A stretch of DNA of 64,000 nt, taken from NCBI RefSeq assembly GCF_013410065.1, contig NZ_JACCCW010000001.1, positions 186,001-250,000 on the forward strand. The letters are read 5' to 3'. The translations under genes were made by a program, and so were the position numbers. Shown here piece by piece: positions 44,123 to 53,959 of this stretch. The notes under the pieces are model-generated. The model searched no databases. It was not told the DNA's origin and saw nothing but the letters and a program-made list of their open reading frames with translations. Position 1 is the stretch's first letter. Every line of letters starts with the position of its first letter. This DNA comes from Granulicella arctica (GTDB lineage Bacteria; Acidobacteriota; Terriglobia; Terriglobales; Acidobacteriaceae).

Positions 44123-44887
44123 TTAGCAGCGTGGTGGCACGGTTCCTTCTTCGATCAGTTGTTTTGCAGCGCGGTCGAATCCAGACCACGTCGCCGCAGC
44201 GAGCGCGCTTCCCACGCTGATTCTCCTCACACGAAGCGCCGACAGCTCCGCAACCGACATGCCCGGAAGCAGCAGGACGTCAACAGGCTTTGGCGCAACC
44301 GCAGCTACTACTGCGGCAATCGCCTCTGCATCTTTGATTCCCGGTGCGTAGAGGCAGTCAGCACCCGCCTCCGCATAGGCGACCAGACGCTCAATGGTTG
44401 CCGCCAGCTCGGTTCGTCCGACCAGAAAGCCTTCCGACCGCGCAACCAGTAGGACATCTTCGCCGGATCGATCGATTGCCTCTCGTGCAGCCTGTATCCG
44501 TTCGCGCGCGATAGGTAGATCGTAGAGTTTTTTACCAATCCGGTCTTCTATCGAAAGCCCGGCAACACCCGTCGTAACGGCAAGTGTAACGTTGGCGGCT
44601 ACTCCTTCTGGCGTATCTGCAAAACCAGCCTCGAAGTCGGCGTTTATCGGCAGATCAGTCGCAGCGCACATTGTTCGAAGATGCTCCACCACCTCGTCCC
44701 GCGATAAGTCGCCATCCTCACGGCCCATCGTCCAGGCATATCCGGCGCTAGTCGTTGCGAGCGCGGCGAATCCAAGCCGCTCCAGCCGCCGTGCGCTCCC
44801 CACATCCCACGGATTTGGCAGGACGAAACAGCCCTGCTCATGAAGGCGGCGAAAGGTCGCGCGCACTGTCTTTCGGTCTATAAGCAT
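44123..44887 (-). CDS. Isocitrate lyase/PEP mutase-family protein
   Basis: 254 aa TIM-barrel protein of the ICL/PEPM superfamily. The pattern LPNPWDVGSARRLERLGF, ATTSAGYAWTMGREDG and the metal region PINADFEAGFADTPEG followed by AGLSIEDRIGKKLYD are present. The Cys of isocitrate lyases is absent, so a C-C lyase acting on oxaloacetate- or methylisocitrate-like acids, or a relative with phosphonate chemistry, are options. It is in an operon with the HAD hydrolase, but no phosphonate partner genes are seen, which argues against a phosphonate route. Confidence 0.88.
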   Translation of the reverse strand: MLIDRKTVRATFRRLHEQGCFVLPNPWDVGSARRLERLGFAALATTSAGYAWTMGREDGDLSRDEVVEHLRTMCAATDLPINADFEAGFADTPEGVAANVTLAVTTGVAGLSIEDRIGKKLYDLPIARERIQAAREAIDRSGEDVLLVARSEGFLVGRTELAATIERLVAYAEAGADCLYAPGIKDAEAIAAVVAAVAPKPVDVLLLPGMSVAELSALRVRRISVGSALAAATWSGFDRAAKQLIEEGTVPPRC

Positions 44888-45007
44888 GACACTCCTCTGG
44901 AATATCGCTCACAGCCGTCAATCAGAAAACGGCGGGCGCTCACCGGGGATCTCTCGATTCCGATCGCGCCCGCCGCTCTTCAACTTGCACATTGCTGGAA
45001 GCGGGAA

Positions 45008-45424
45008 CTACTTCAGTTCGATTCCGGCGAAGAAGTACCCGATTTCGAAGGCCGCTGTGTCCTCGGCATCCGATCCGTGAATCGCGTTCTCTCCGATCGA
45101 GGCCGCAAACTTCTTGCGGATCGTTCCTTCTTCGGCTTGGGCCGGGTTGGTCGCGCCCATCAGCGTGCGGAAATCGGCGATTGCGTTCTCCTTCTCGAGA
45201 ACCATGGGGAAGATCGGACCGGAGCTCATGAACTCGGTCAGTTCACCGAAGAACGGCCGCGCTGCGTGAACATGATAAAAGCCCTCGGCCTGGGCCTTCG
45301 AGATGGAAAGCCGCTTGATCGAAACAATCTTGAAACCCGCCTTTTCAATCTCGGCGAGAATGGCAGCCGTATGGCCCTTGCGGACCGCGTCCGGCTTGAT
45401 GATGCTGAATGTACGCTGTGACAA
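45008..45424 (-). CDS. ndk: Nucleoside diphosphate kinase
   Basis: 138 aa, the standard Ndk length. It balances NTP pools by moving the gamma phosphate through a phospho-histidine, here His in [14 protein letters not shown]. Other hallmarks are the start [18 protein letters not shown], the [11 protein letters not shown] segment and [17 protein letters not shown]. Monocistronic. It lies near sucC-sucD, which produce GTP or ATP, a common neighbourhood. Confidence 0.97.
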   Translation of the reverse strand: MSQRTFSIIKPDAVRKGHTAAILAEIEKAGFKIVSIKRLSISKAQAEGFYHVHAARPFFGELTEFMSSGPIFPMVLEKENAIADFRTLMGATNPAQAEEGTIRKKFAASIGENAIHGSDAEDTAAFEIGYFFAGIELK

Positions 45425-45527
45425 CGTGTTTCTCCTTGAAAATCGGCTATGTTCTTAGTGTAAAGCACGCCGTCTGTGCGGCGCACCTTGCAGTCCCATC
45501 GGCTTTGGCGGCATCGAAGGGAGGTAG

Positions 45528-45688
45528 ATGAAGATTACGGCATGGATCTGGTTCGCGGGCTGTCTGGCGTGGCTGGTGAATGGACTAATCAACATCCATT
45601 ACCACGCGTGGCTCCATGCGCGCATCGCTCTGACGATATCGCTCGTCTTTTTGCAGCATGGCTGTTCTACCGCCAACAGCAACGCTAG
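45528..45688 (+). pseudogene. Small membrane protein gene with a probable frameshift
   Basis: A strong ribosome site (GGGAGGT) stands just before ATG 45528. The first frame gives MKITAWIWFAGCLAWLVNGL, then INIHYHAWLHARIALTISLV, two hydrophobic helices separated by a His-rich loop, up to the T5 run at 45648-45652. Beyond it, the frame one base over reads AAWLFYRQQQR and stops at TAG 45686-45688, a natural basic end for a ~53-aa membrane protein. One extra T in the run would join the two. In the unshifted frame the ORF runs instead into the antisense of sucD. Convergent with sucD. Confidence 0.6.
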
Positions 45689-45689
45689 C

Positions 45690-46565
45690 TTATGCCTTGC
45701 CCAGCACCCGCGCCATCGCTTCGCCAAGCTCGGCCGGCGACTTCACCACCGTAATTCCGGCTTCCATCATCGCCTTCATCTTCTCAGCGGCCGTTCCTTC
45801 GCCGCCCGAGATGATTGCGCCTGCGTGGCCCATGCGGCGTCCTGGAGGTGCCGTCTGGCCTGCGATAAAGCCGACTACCGGCTTCTTTACATGTTCCTTG
45901 ATGAACCTGGCCGCAGCCTCTTCGGCCGAACCGCCGATCTCGCCGATCATGATGATTGCCTCGGTTTCGGGATCGTCGTTCAACAGCTTCAGTGCATCGA
46001 TGTGCGTCGTTCCGATGATGGGGTCGCCGCCGATGCCGATTGCTGTCGACTGGCCAATCCCGCGTGTCGTGAGCTGGTACACCGCCTCATAGGTCAGTGT
46101 TCCCGACTTTGAGACGATACCGACAGAGCCTTCTTTGTGGATGCGACCGGGCATGATGCCGATCTTCGCCTTACCAGGCGAGATGACGCCTGGGCAGTTC
46201 GGTCCGATCAGACGCGATTTGGACCGCTTGACGATCTCCCACACCTTCACCATATCGAGCACTGGAATGCCTTCGGTGATACAGATGACCAGCGGTATCT
46301 CCGACGCAGCAGCCTCGAGGATTCCATCCGCGGCGAACGGTGGAGGCACAAAGATTACGGTCGCATTCGCGCCAGTCTCCTTCACGGCCTCTTCGACCGT
46401 GTTGAAGACCGGCCAGCCCTCGTGCGTCGTACCGCCTTTGCCTGGGGTCACACCGCCAACCACCTTGGTGCCATACTCCGCGCAGCCCTTGGCGTGGAAG
46501 GTGCCCTCGCGTCCGGTGATTCCTTGCACAATGAGCCGCGTATTCTTATCGACCAGAACTGCCAT
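45690..46565 (-). CDS. sucD: Succinyl-CoA ligase, alpha subunit
   Basis: 291 aa. TCA cycle enzyme; the alpha subunit binds CoA and carries the phospho-histidine, here His in [20 protein letters not shown] (quoted as [12 protein letters not shown]). N-terminal [20 protein letters not shown] and the CoA-binding GVTPGKGG are normal, as are [17 protein letters not shown] and [11 protein letters not shown]. The start overlaps the sucC stop by one base. Convergent with the broken small membrane gene. Confidence 0.97.
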   Translation of the reverse strand: MAVLVDKNTRLIVQGITGREGTFHAKGCAEYGTKVVGGVTPGKGGTTHEGWPVFNTVEEAVKETGANATVIFVPPPFAADGILEAAASEIPLVICITEGIPVLDMVKVWEIVKRSKSRLIGPNCPGVISPGKAKIGIMPGRIHKEGSVGIVSKSGTLTYEAVYQLTTRGIGQSTAIGIGGDPIIGTTHIDALKLLNDDPETEAIIMIGEIGGSAEEAAARFIKEHVKKPVVGFIAGQTAPPGRRMGHAGAIISGGEGTAAEKMKAMMEAGITVVKSPAELGEAMARVLGKA

Positions 46566-47743
46566 TACTTACCACCTTTCGCAGCGGCCACTGCAAGATC
46601 AGCGGCGTCCTTCATCGTTGTACCGACTTCGAACTTCAAGCCAGACTCAGCAAGGATCTTGCGTCCTTCTTCAACGTTGGTTCCTTCAAGCCGAAGGATG
46701 ATGGGAACCTGCACGTTCAATTTCTTAGCAGCAGCAACGACTGCTGTAGCCAGCACATCCACGCGCAGGATGCCGCCGAAGATATTGATGAAGATGGCCT
46801 TCACGTTCGGGTCGCTGAGCAGAATGCCGAACGCGTTTTCGATCTGTTCCTGATTCGCGCCACCGCCTACATCAAGGAAGTTTGCCGCCGAGCCGCCTGC
46901 GTACTGGATGATGTCCATGGTCGCCATCGCGAGGCCAGCTCCGTTGACCATGCAGGCGATGGTGCCGTCGAGCTTGATGTAGTTCAGCGCGAACTTGCTC
47001 GCTTCGACTTCGAGTGGGTCTTCCTCGGCGAGATCGCGTAACTCCTTGAGATCCTTATGGCGGAACATCGCGTTATCGTCGAAGTTGATCTTGCAGTCCA
47101 ACGCGAGCAGCTTGTCGTCCTTCGTCGTGATGAAGGGATTGATCTCCATCAGCGTCGAATCGGTCTCAATAAACGCCTTGTACAGGCCGGTCATGAACTT
47201 TACGGCGTCGTTGATCTGCGTGGGCTTGAGCCCCAGCTTGAAGGCCAGCCGTCGCGCCTGATAGGGCTGGAAGCCGACCGCCGGCTCGATGTACTCCTTG
47301 TAGATGAGCTCGGGCGTCGCGTGGGCGACCTCCTCGATCTCCATGCCGCCCGACTGCGAGGCCATGAACACGACCTTCGCGCTCGCACGGTCCAGGACCA
47401 GTCCCAGGTATAACTCGCGGGCGATCGCAGAACCTTCTTCGATCAGCAACCGCTGGACCTTTTGCCCTGCGGGGCCGGTCTGGTGCGTGACAAGCTGCAT
47501 CCCGAGGATCGCCTTTGCGGCAGCCGTTGCGTCATCCAACGACTTCACGACCTTCACACCGCCGCCCTTGCCGCGCCCGCCCGCATGAATCTGCGCTTTG
47601 ACGACGACCGCTGCGTTTCCAGCAGAGAAGAGCGTCTTAGCTGCAGTGTCCGCCTGCTCGAGCGTGGTGGCCATCTCGCCGTTCGGCACGGGAACGCCAT
47701 ACTTGCGAAGGATCTCTTTTGCCTGATACTCGTGAATTTTCAT
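46565..47743 (-). CDS. sucC: Succinyl-CoA ligase, beta subunit
   Basis: 392 aa. ATP-grasp subunit that binds the nucleotide and succinate. Motifs: [20 protein letters not shown] at the N-terminus, [38 protein letters not shown] with the metal ligands, and in the C-terminal domain [15 protein letters not shown] then [12 protein letters not shown]. Start 47743 follows from homology; the frame runs to 47821 with unrelated residues. First gene of sucC-sucD. Confidence 0.97.
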   Translation of the reverse strand: MKIHEYQAKEILRKYGVPVPNGEMATTLEQADTAAKTLFSAGNAAVVVKAQIHAGGRGKGGGVKVVKSLDDATAAAKAILGMQLVTHQTGPAGQKVQRLLIEEGSAIARELYLGLVLDRASAKVVFMASQSGGMEIEEVAHATPELIYKEYIEPAVGFQPYQARRLAFKLGLKPTQINDAVKFMTGLYKAFIETDSTLMEINPFITTKDDKLLALDCKINFDDNAMFRHKDLKELRDLAEEDPLEVEASKFALNYIKLDGTIACMVNGAGLAMATMDIIQYAGGSAANFLDVGGGANQEQIENAFGILLSDPNVKAIFINIFGGILRVDVLATAVVAAAKKLNVQVPIILRLEGTNVEEGRKILAESGLKFEVGTTMKDAADLAVAAAKGGK

Positions 47744-47921
47744 AAAGGGTCTCGCACATTTCAGCCAGCACGGTAATAGTAGAGGACACGAAGAAGCACT
47801 CGCAATCCCGAATTCGCACAAATGGGCGTTTATCGACCAAAGAACATGAGAAATTTATCGTTCGCAAATACAAGGGGCGATTCGGTCCTTGGAGCGATCA
47901 GGGCTTAGTCTGACAGGACCG

Positions 47922-48143
47922 TTAGCTGTCTTTGCGGTAGAGGAGCTGGCGCATCGCTTGCCGTCGCGCTTCGTTCGCCTCGCTCGCAGTCTTGCGCTCG
48001 TCGGCGTCCATGCGGAGCTTCGTTACTGGATCACTTGATTCGGGAGTGCTGCACTCTGGGCAGCGGTTGGCAAAACCGGGCTTATCCGGCTTCAGTTCAA
48101 ATTCTTCTGAGCAGACGACGCAGACTTTGATGGGAAAAGGCAT
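47922..48143 (-). CDS. Small zinc-ribbon protein
   Basis: 73 aa. Two CxxC knuckles, C8/C11 in KVCVVCSEEF and C28/C31 in NRCPECSTPE, make a probable zinc ribbon; the C-terminal half is a charged helix (DADERKTASEANEARRQAMR). No named family. Unlinked by direction to trpD, from which it is divergent (101 bp gap). Confidence 0.75.
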   Translation of the reverse strand: MPFPIKVCVVCSEEFELKPDKPGFANRCPECSTPESSDPVTKLRMDADERKTASEANEARRQAMRQLLYRKDS

Positions 48144-48244
48144 TTATCACCATGATACGACGCTCATAGTGGTCCCTGCCAAGCGTCACCTTTGCCGCTC
48201 GCCTCACAATCTCTCTGTTCGTATGATCCTGCTAGGCTGGATGA

Positions 48245-49273
48245 ATGTCCCTCCAGCGCCAGCTCAAACGCATCATTGAACTTCATGAGACCCTCAATCG
48301 CGCTGAGGCAGCCCAATTGCTCGACATGATTCTGCGCGGGGAAGCGAGCGAGCTGGAGCTTGCCGCCCTGCTTGCGGCGCTTGCCACCCGTGGCGAAACG
48401 CCTGCCGAGATCGCGGGCTTCGTCGATGCCATGCGTGCTGCGGCGACTACTCTTCCGCTGCGAGACGAGGAACGCGATTTGCTGGTCGATACCTGCGGCA
48501 CCGGGGCGGACCTGAGCGGGAGTTTCAACATCTCGACCGCCGCGGCTCTTGTCGCTGCCGCCGCGGGAGCTTCTGTCGCTAAACATGGCAACCGTGCCGT
48601 GACCTCACAGTGTGGATCGGCCGATGTGCTTGAAGCCCTTGGCATCCCGGTTGGTCTGACGCCGGATGAGGGAGCGGCGGCTCTGAGGCGGTATCGTTTT
48701 GCTTTCCTGCATGCTCCCAGCCTGCATCCGGCGATGAAGGCGGTTATGCCGGTCCGCCGCGCTCTTGGTGTCCGGACTGCGTTTCATATCGTCGGCCCGC
48801 TCTCGAACCCGGCCGGTGCGCGTGCGCAGGTGATGGGTGTTTACGCTCCGCACCTGGTACTGCGGGCAGCCGAAGCAATGGCGTTGCTTGAGGTTCGCCA
48901 CGCCTTCGTCGTGCATGGCGATACGGGTGCCGGAGGATTGGATGAACTTTCCATCAGCGGCCCCAGCCAGATTGCCGAGGTACGCAAGAGTACAATCACA
49001 CTAAATACGATTACCCCGGAGCAGTTCGGCCTTCGGCGCGCTCCGATTGAAGCCCTGAGGGGCGGCGATGCAGTCACGAATGCAGCTATCCTCAGGGCTA
49101 TCTTTGCCGGCGAAGGGGGGCCTCGGCGCGACATCGTTCTATTGAACGCAGCTGCTGTTCTTGTGGCTGCCGACCTCGTACACGACCTTCCTGCCGGGTT
49201 GAAGCTCGCCGCTGCAACGATTGACAACGGCGCCGTCACCACGCTGATCGCAGAGCTTGCGAGCGGTCAATAA
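48245..49273 (+). CDS. trpD: Anthranilate phosphoribosyltransferase
   Basis: 342 aa. Second step of tryptophan synthesis: anthranilate plus PRPP to phosphoribosyl-anthranilate. The PRPP loop DTCGTGADLSGSFNISTA, AKHGNRAVTSQCGSADVLEA, the anthranilate-binding FLHAPSLHPAMK and FHIVGPLSNPAGARAQVMG are all conserved. It stands apart from trpE-trpG (1-1785) by 46 kb in this window, so the pathway genes are dispersed. The start at 48245 begins MSLQRQLKRIIE. Confidence 0.97.
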   Translation: MSLQRQLKRIIELHETLNRAEAAQLLDMILRGEASELELAALLAALATRGETPAEIAGFVDAMRAAATTLPLRDEERDLLVDTCGTGADLSGSFNISTAAALVAAAAGASVAKHGNRAVTSQCGSADVLEALGIPVGLTPDEGAAALRRYRFAFLHAPSLHPAMKAVMPVRRALGVRTAFHIVGPLSNPAGARAQVMGVYAPHLVLRAAEAMALLEVRHAFVVHGDTGAGGLDELSISGPSQIAEVRKSTITLNTITPEQFGLRRAPIEALRGGDAVTNAAILRAIFAGEGGPRRDIVLLNAAAVLVAADLVHDLPAGLKLAAATIDNGAVTTLIAELASGQ

Positions 49274-49308
49274 CGGCGTAAAATCATTCCGTTCCTAAGG
49301 AGACGCCT

Positions 49309-49674
49309 TTGTCATCTATCCCGCCGCCGCTTCCGCAGATTGTGTTCGATCCAACCATGGTCACGACAGCGTTTGAATTGCCGGGCTATCGCATTGTCCG
49401 CAATCTCGGTGTGGTTCGAGGCATTATCGTGCGCTCGCGCTCCATCTTTGGCACCTTCGGGGCCAGCTTGCAGACGATCATGGGCGGCAACATCACTATC
49501 CTCTCCGATCTGTGCGAGAAGACTCGGCAGGACGCCTTCGCGATGATGATGCAGCATGCGGCCGAGCACGGAGCCAACGCCATCATCGCCGCGCGTTACG
49601 ACGCCAATGAGCTGATGCAGGGCGTAACCGAGGTGCTTGCTTACGGGACAGCCGTAGTTGTCGAGCGGATATAA
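49309..49674 (+). CDS. YbjQ-family protein
   Basis: 121 aa, the DUF74/YbjQ family of small homopentamer-like proteins of unknown role, once called heavy-metal-binding. Family marks: [20 protein letters not shown] and [20 protein letters not shown]. The start is TTG 49309 with AAGGAG at 49297-49302, six bases before it; the next ATG (49358) is past the conserved part. Lies 35 bp after trpD on the same strand and may be cotranscribed. Confidence 0.9.
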   Translation: MSSIPPPLPQIVFDPTMVTTAFELPGYRIVRNLGVVRGIIVRSRSIFGTFGASLQTIMGGNITILSDLCEKTRQDAFAMMMQHAAEHGANAIIAARYDANELMQGVTEVLAYGTAVVVERI

Positions 49675-49735
49675 CCTTCCGAGCGTTTACGATAGCGTCA
49701 GACATCCAGCATCAAGCAAAGGCCCTTGAAAAAGA

Positions 49736-50353
49736 ATGACCCAACCTGTTCCCGGCCGTATTGAAGTGATTACCGGGCCCATGTTTTCCGGCAAGAGCGA
49801 GGAGCTGATTCGCCGCCTGAAACGAGCCCGCATCGCCCGGCAACGCGTAGCGTGCTTCAAGCCCGATATCGACTTGCGCTACCATCGCACGGCGATTGCG
49901 TCGCACAGCTCGCAGACCCACGACGCCACAACAGTCACGACGACCCAGCACCTTCGAGAAGAGCTGTTTCCGAAGCTTGCCGAGATCGAGGTTGTCGGGA
50001 TTGACGAGGTACAGTTCTTCGACGAAGCGATTATTGCGCTGGCTGTCGAACTGGTGCACCTCGGCAAGCGTGTCGTGATGGCAGGACTCGATACGACCTT
50101 TGCGGCGGAGCCCTTCGGGCCGGTTCCGGCGCTGATGGCTATCGCCGATGAGGTGACCAAGCTCTCCGCCGTCTGCATGACCTGCGGGGCACCGGCAATC
50201 CACACGCAGCGACTGGGAGCAAGCCAGGAACTGGTCGTGGTAGGAGCGGCGGGGCTATATGAGGCTCGGTGCCGCTCCCACTTCCATCCGTGGATCGATG
50301 AAAACTCGTCGGAGCAGCTTGAGCTGACTCCGAACTTCGGAACGATCCAATAA
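49736..50353 (+). CDS. tdk: Thymidine kinase
   Basis: 205 aa, type II cytosolic enzyme. Walker A GPMFSGKSEELIRRL at about residues 14-28, the lid-side DEVQFFD and the catalytic Glu therein are present, and the zinc site is CMTCGAP with a later Cys/His pair in EARCRSHFHP. Phosphorylates thymidine to dTMP for salvage. Confidence 0.95.
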   Translation: MTQPVPGRIEVITGPMFSGKSEELIRRLKRARIARQRVACFKPDIDLRYHRTAIASHSSQTHDATTVTTTQHLREELFPKLAEIEVVGIDEVQFFDEAIIALAVELVHLGKRVVMAGLDTTFAAEPFGPVPALMAIADEVTKLSAVCMTCGAPAIHTQRLGASQELVVVGAAGLYEARCRSHFHPWIDENSSEQLELTPNFGTIQ

Positions 50354-50449
50354 CGAGAGGACGCTTGTCTCCTCTGAGAAGAGGAGCCGTGTGGAAACGG
50401 AGGCATGGCTGCGCTATCCTGTCCGTGCACCTGAATCGAGGAGAGTCCC

Positions 50450-50971
50450 ATGCGTGTTGCGCTCGTCGCTCTAAGTTGTTGCCTGCTAGCCGCTCCTGCA
50501 TTCGCCAAGGCGAAGAATGCGGTCGTCGTCCCACTGAAGACCACCGCAGGCGAGGATGCGGGAACCGCCACCTTCCACGAAGGCAAAAAAGGCAAGCTGA
50601 CCATCAAGCTGGACCTGAAAAACCTGCCCATCGGCGACCACGCCGTCCATATCCACCAAAATCCAGTATGTGAGGCTCCGGACTTCAAGACGGCCGGTGG
50701 CCACTTCAATCCTGAAAAGAAACAGCATGGCACGATGAATCCCCTGGGCCACCACGCCGGAGATCTGCCGCAGAGTGTTACCGTCGGCGAGAATCACGCA
50801 GCCAGCGTCAGCTTCAAGGTTGACTATCTCTCGCTCGATCCGAACTCACCGGACTCGGTGCTCGGCCACTCGATCATGATCCACGAGAAGGCGGACGACA
50901 TGAAGACTGATCCGACCGGCAACGCGGGAAACCGGATCGCCTGTGGCGTCATCTCTGCCCCTACGCCCTAA
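50450..50971 (+). CDS. sodC: Superoxide dismutase [Cu-Zn], exported
   Basis: 173 aa. A signal peptide (RVALVALSCCLLAAPAFAKA) puts it in the periplasm. Copper ligands H-x-H are in HAVHIHQNPVCE, zinc ligands in AGGHFNPEKKQHG and MNPLGHHAGDLP, the copper His is in VLGHSIMIHEKADD, and Cys residues at NPVCE and NRIACGV form the usual disulfide. Detoxifies superoxide outside the cytoplasm. A hairpin terminator follows at 50997-51030. GAGGAG before the start. Confidence 0.96.
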   Translation: MRVALVALSCCLLAAPAFAKAKNAVVVPLKTTAGEDAGTATFHEGKKGKLTIKLDLKNLPIGDHAVHIHQNPVCEAPDFKTAGGHFNPEKKQHGTMNPLGHHAGDLPQSVTVGENHAASVSFKVDYLSLDPNSPDSVLGHSIMIHEKADDMKTDPTGNAGNRIACGVISAPTP

Positions 50972-50996
50972 GTAACCTTTGTTGAACCATCCTGGG

Positions 50997-51030
50997 CGCC
51001 CATGCGTATTGGTATGCATGGGCGTTCTTC
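50997..51030 (+). terminator. Intrinsic terminator of sodC
   Basis: Nine-bp stem CGCCCATGC (50997-51005) / GCATGGGCG (51016-51024) followed by TTCTTC. Because the candidate ATG at 51018 of the following sigma gene lies in the right arm, that start is unlikely. Confidence 0.75.
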
Positions 51031-51032
51031 AC

Positions 51033-51809
51033 ATGGCGATTCCAACGGCTGGCATGGGACGCGGGCTTATGCCACGGGTTCTTCCCCGGGTTCCTGTTGT
51101 GAAGCAGGATCGTCCGCTCCCCCCGCTGCAAGGTACACTTCTCCCATCCCCGGTTACGAAGGCATACGAGGCGAAGTTGGTACGAACCCCCGAAGAAGAT
51201 GCCGCATATGAGGCTACACAGCTTGCAACGATGAAGCTGGTGCGGCAGTGCATCGCGGGGGAGCAGCAGGCATGGCAGCAACTGGTCGTTTCGCAGCATC
51301 GGCGCATCTATGCGATCTGCTATCGGTTTACCGGTTCTGGGACGGACGCCGAAGACCTGACCCAGGACGTCTTCCTGAAGGTGTATAAGAATCTTCCCAG
51401 CTTTGATACCTCCAAGGGCAGCTTTCAGACATGGATCACGACGCTGACCCGTAACCTGCTCGTCGACCACTTCCGGCGGACGCGGCTGGAGCGGGCAACG
51501 GACTCGATGGATGCGAGCTTCGACGGCGAAGACGACGGCCCGACCATGGCCGATCGGCTGACCGATCCACGGCCCTCACAAGAGCATCATGTAGCTGGAA
51601 TGGAGCTCAAAGTCCGGGTGCAGGCGGCATTGGCCCAGCTCTCGCCGGAGTTGCGTGAAGCGGTCATCCTGCGCGACCTTGAAGACATGGATTACAAGGA
51701 GATAGCGCTCGTGCTGCGCATCCCCGAGGGAACCGTAAAAAGCCGCATCAGTCGCGGTCGCGGGGAACTTGCAAGGCTTTTACAACGTATAGAAGGGCAG
51801 GTGATGTAA
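51033..51809 (+). CDS. ECF-type RNA polymerase sigma factor
   Basis: 258 aa from the chosen start. Region 2: RRIYAICYRFTGSGTDAEDL then TQDVFLKVYKNLPSF with ITTLTRNLLVDHFRR; region 4: LREAVILRDLEDMDYKEIAL with VPEGTVKSR-like IPEGTVKSRISRGRGEL. It is followed by a gene with a zinc anti-sigma motif, so this is a typical ECF sigma/anti-sigma pair. The N-terminal ~65 residues are Arg/Pro-rich and unlike ECF cores, so the start is uncertain; ATGs at 51054, 51069 and 51231 are alternatives. Target promoters are not recognised. Confidence 0.9.
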   Translation: MAIPTAGMGRGLMPRVLPRVPVVKQDRPLPPLQGTLLPSPVTKAYEAKLVRTPEEDAAYEATQLATMKLVRQCIAGEQQAWQQLVVSQHRRIYAICYRFTGSGTDAEDLTQDVFLKVYKNLPSFDTSKGSFQTWITTLTRNLLVDHFRRTRLERATDSMDASFDGEDDGPTMADRLTDPRPSQEHHVAGMELKVRVQAALAQLSPELREAVILRDLEDMDYKEIALVLRIPEGTVKSRISRGRGELARLLQRIEGQVM

Positions 51810-51810
51810 C

Positions 51811-52764
51811 GTGGCAAAGTTCAATCAGGACGTTCCGCAATTCGGGAGTGCGAAGCCCGCACAAGCGGGGGGATCGCAGCATTGCGTAGAGTGCGAGGCG
51901 ATGCTGACCGACGCCCTTGACGGAACGCTTTCCGCCAAGGAGCAGGCCCAGTTCGATCTCCACATGTCTGGCTGCCCCACCTGCAGCCAGATGTTGACCG
52001 ATGCCCAGCGTGGTGCAGCATGGCTGGAGATGTTGCGGACCCCACGCCCGGAGCCTCCGACTGCTCTGCTCGAGCGAATTCTGGCCCAGACAGGCGGTCA
52101 GACCTCTATAACGGAACCGAGAAGCCTTTCCATCCTACCCTCGGCAACCGCTGGTAGCCCGATGCTTGCGAATTCAGTCTCCCTGGACGGAGCCGGAAAT
52201 GTTCGGCTGGCGACTGTTCTCCCCTTCCGCAGCCGCGTTGCTTCTGCATTTCGAGCTAAGTCCATTGGTCAGACGCTCTTACAGCCACGCCTCGCGATGA
52301 CGGCCGCCATGGCGTTCTTCTCCATCGGGTTGACGCTCAATCTGACCGGCGTTCGCCTGAATGAACTACGCGCCAGCGACCTGACGCCTTCTAATCTCCA
52401 GCGCAGCTTTTACGATGCTGGCACCCATGTCGTCCGCTACTACAACAATCTGCGCGTGGTGTATGAGTTGGAATCGAGGGTTCGCGACCTTCAACGCTCC
52501 AACGACAACGATGTTCCGCCCGCTCCAGCCTCCGATCAAAAGCCCGCTGACGATTCAAAGCCAGGCTCGAAGCCGGGGCAGAAGCAATCCCTTCCGCGCT
52601 CAGGTTCCGGCACGAGCCGACGACAGGGACCGACCGGTCCCGTGAGTCTTCTTGCGGCCTTTCATCTTGCTGACACTCCGGCTTCCCCACCGTGGCGTCT
52701 TGTATGTGCTTCACCTGCCGTAGATACCACCAGCAGCACCTTGCAGGAAGGGGAATCCGTATGA
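51811..52764 (+). CDS. Zinc anti-sigma factor
   Basis: 317 aa. The zinc motif HxxxCxxC (HMSGCPTC, about residues 51-58) preceded by a CVEC pair is that of ZAS-type anti-sigma proteins, which hold the sigma until stress releases it. A single transmembrane helix is near residue 165-185 (RLAMTAAMAFFSIGLTL), so the protein is membrane-bound with the zinc domain inside. The C-terminal part is charged and Pro-rich. Starts at GTG 51811, one base after the sigma stop; its stop overlaps the next ATG (52761). Confidence 0.9.
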   Translation: MAKFNQDVPQFGSAKPAQAGGSQHCVECEAMLTDALDGTLSAKEQAQFDLHMSGCPTCSQMLTDAQRGAAWLEMLRTPRPEPPTALLERILAQTGGQTSITEPRSLSILPSATAGSPMLANSVSLDGAGNVRLATVLPFRSRVASAFRAKSIGQTLLQPRLAMTAAMAFFSIGLTLNLTGVRLNELRASDLTPSNLQRSFYDAGTHVVRYYNNLRVVYELESRVRDLQRSNDNDVPPAPASDQKPADDSKPGSKPGQKQSLPRSGSGTSRRQGPTGPVSLLAAFHLADTPASPPWRLVCASPAVDTTSSTLQEGESV

Positions 52765-53957
52765 ACTGCGCTAATCATCCCGATCGTGAACGAATCTCGT
52801 TTTGCCAGAACTGCGGCAAACCGCTTTGCAGCGAGTGCACCCGAGCTATCGGGGCTGCTGTCTTCTGCGAACCTTGCCTCGCTGCCCGGCTGGCTGCCGC
52901 AGATACAGCGACTTCATCCGCTGGCACTCCATACGGGTACACGGCTCCCCCTAATTATGCCGCAGCTCCGGCTCCTGTTCCGGGCGCGCCGAACCCTGCT
53001 TTGGCTGGACTGCTGGGACTCATCCCCGGCGTCGGCGCCATGTACAACGGGCAGTATGCCAAGGGCGTTGTGCACCTGATCATCTTTGCGGTTCTGGTGA
53101 GCCTCTCCGATACAAACGGTCTTTTCGGCCTTTTCGTCGCGGGCTGGGTGTTCTACCAGGTCTTCGAGTCTTACCAGACTGCGCGGGCTCGGCGCGACGG
53201 GACTCCACTGCCTAACCCGTTCGGGTTGAATGATATTGGAGATCGCTTCGGCTTTGGCAAATCGTGGCCCGCGAACGCGGCAGCGCCTCCCGTTCCACCG
53301 CCTGCGGATACACCGTTCACAGCACCGTTCACAACGCCGCCACCATATACTCCGCCACCCACAGGCTGGGGAGCTCCGACGGACACCTACAGCAGCTATG
53401 CCGTTCCTCCGACTCCTCCCATTCCACCGTTCAGCGATCCCTATGTCGCTACGGACCCAGCATTTTCCGCTCATCAAAACCGTTTCCCCACAGGAGCGAT
53501 CTGGCTGATCGGACTGGGCGTCTTATTCTTCTTTGGCAGCTCGGGGCTATTTCGGGGTTTCCCGATTCACCGTGTGATTCCATTCCTGCTGATCGGATTT
53601 GGCGTGTGGATCTTTGTCCGTAAGATGACAGACTCCGGAGCCGGTCTGGCCGACGATGGAAGTGCTGCTTATCGGATACGTCTCTACCATGCAGTGAAGG
53701 GATCCGCGTGGATGATCCTGATCGGCATCATGTTCTTTCTGGATAGCTTCAGTATCGTCTCCTGGGGACATAGCTGGCCACTCTTTATCATCGTCGCCGG
53801 TCTGATGACGATCTTTCGGGGTTCCGCGTATAGCGGGGCAGCATCTGTTCCCTACACCTATCCCACCCCAGGACAGGTACCTCCTGTTCCTCCCTCCACA
53901 CCATCTACTGGAACTGGGATCGTACCGGTCACTTCGCACGATGAAGAGGGGAGATAA
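52761..53957 (+). CDS. B-box zinc-finger membrane protein
   Basis: 398 aa. The N-terminal ~45 residues form a B-box-like zinc finger: NCANHPDRERISFCQNCGK, then LCSECTR and VFCEPCL. Then two or three hydrophobic helices (LAGLLGLIPGVGAMYNGQY, GVVHLIIFAVLVSL), a Pro-rich linker, and a second hydrophobic block with AWMILIGIMFFLDSF and WPLFIIVAGLMTIF, resembling the DUF5668/LiaF membrane region. Combined zinc finger plus this membrane region is a common Acidobacteria arrangement. Start 52761 forms an ATGA overlap with the anti-sigma gene. Its role in the sigma operon is unknown; a sensor or regulatory partner is possible. Confidence 0.85.
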   Translation: MNCANHPDRERISFCQNCGKPLCSECTRAIGAAVFCEPCLAARLAAADTATSSAGTPYGYTAPPNYAAAPAPVPGAPNPALAGLLGLIPGVGAMYNGQYAKGVVHLIIFAVLVSLSDTNGLFGLFVAGWVFYQVFESYQTARARRDGTPLPNPFGLNDIGDRFGFGKSWPANAAAPPVPPPADTPFTAPFTTPPPYTPPPTGWGAPTDTYSSYAVPPTPPIPPFSDPYVATDPAFSAHQNRFPTGAIWLIGLGVLFFFGSSGLFRGFPIHRVIPFLLIGFGVWIFVRKMTDSGAGLADDGSAAYRIRLYHAVKGSAWMILIGIMFFLDSFSIVSWGHSWPLFIIVAGLMTIFRGSAYSGAASVPYTYPTPGQVPPVPPSTPSTGTGIVPVTSHDEEGR

Positions 53958-53959
53958 TC

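Noticed and set aside
45690..46112. Extension of the small membrane gene frame into sucD antisense
   Set aside because: Sequence after the T5 run is the reverse of sucD and unlike a protein; a frameshift is the better explanation.
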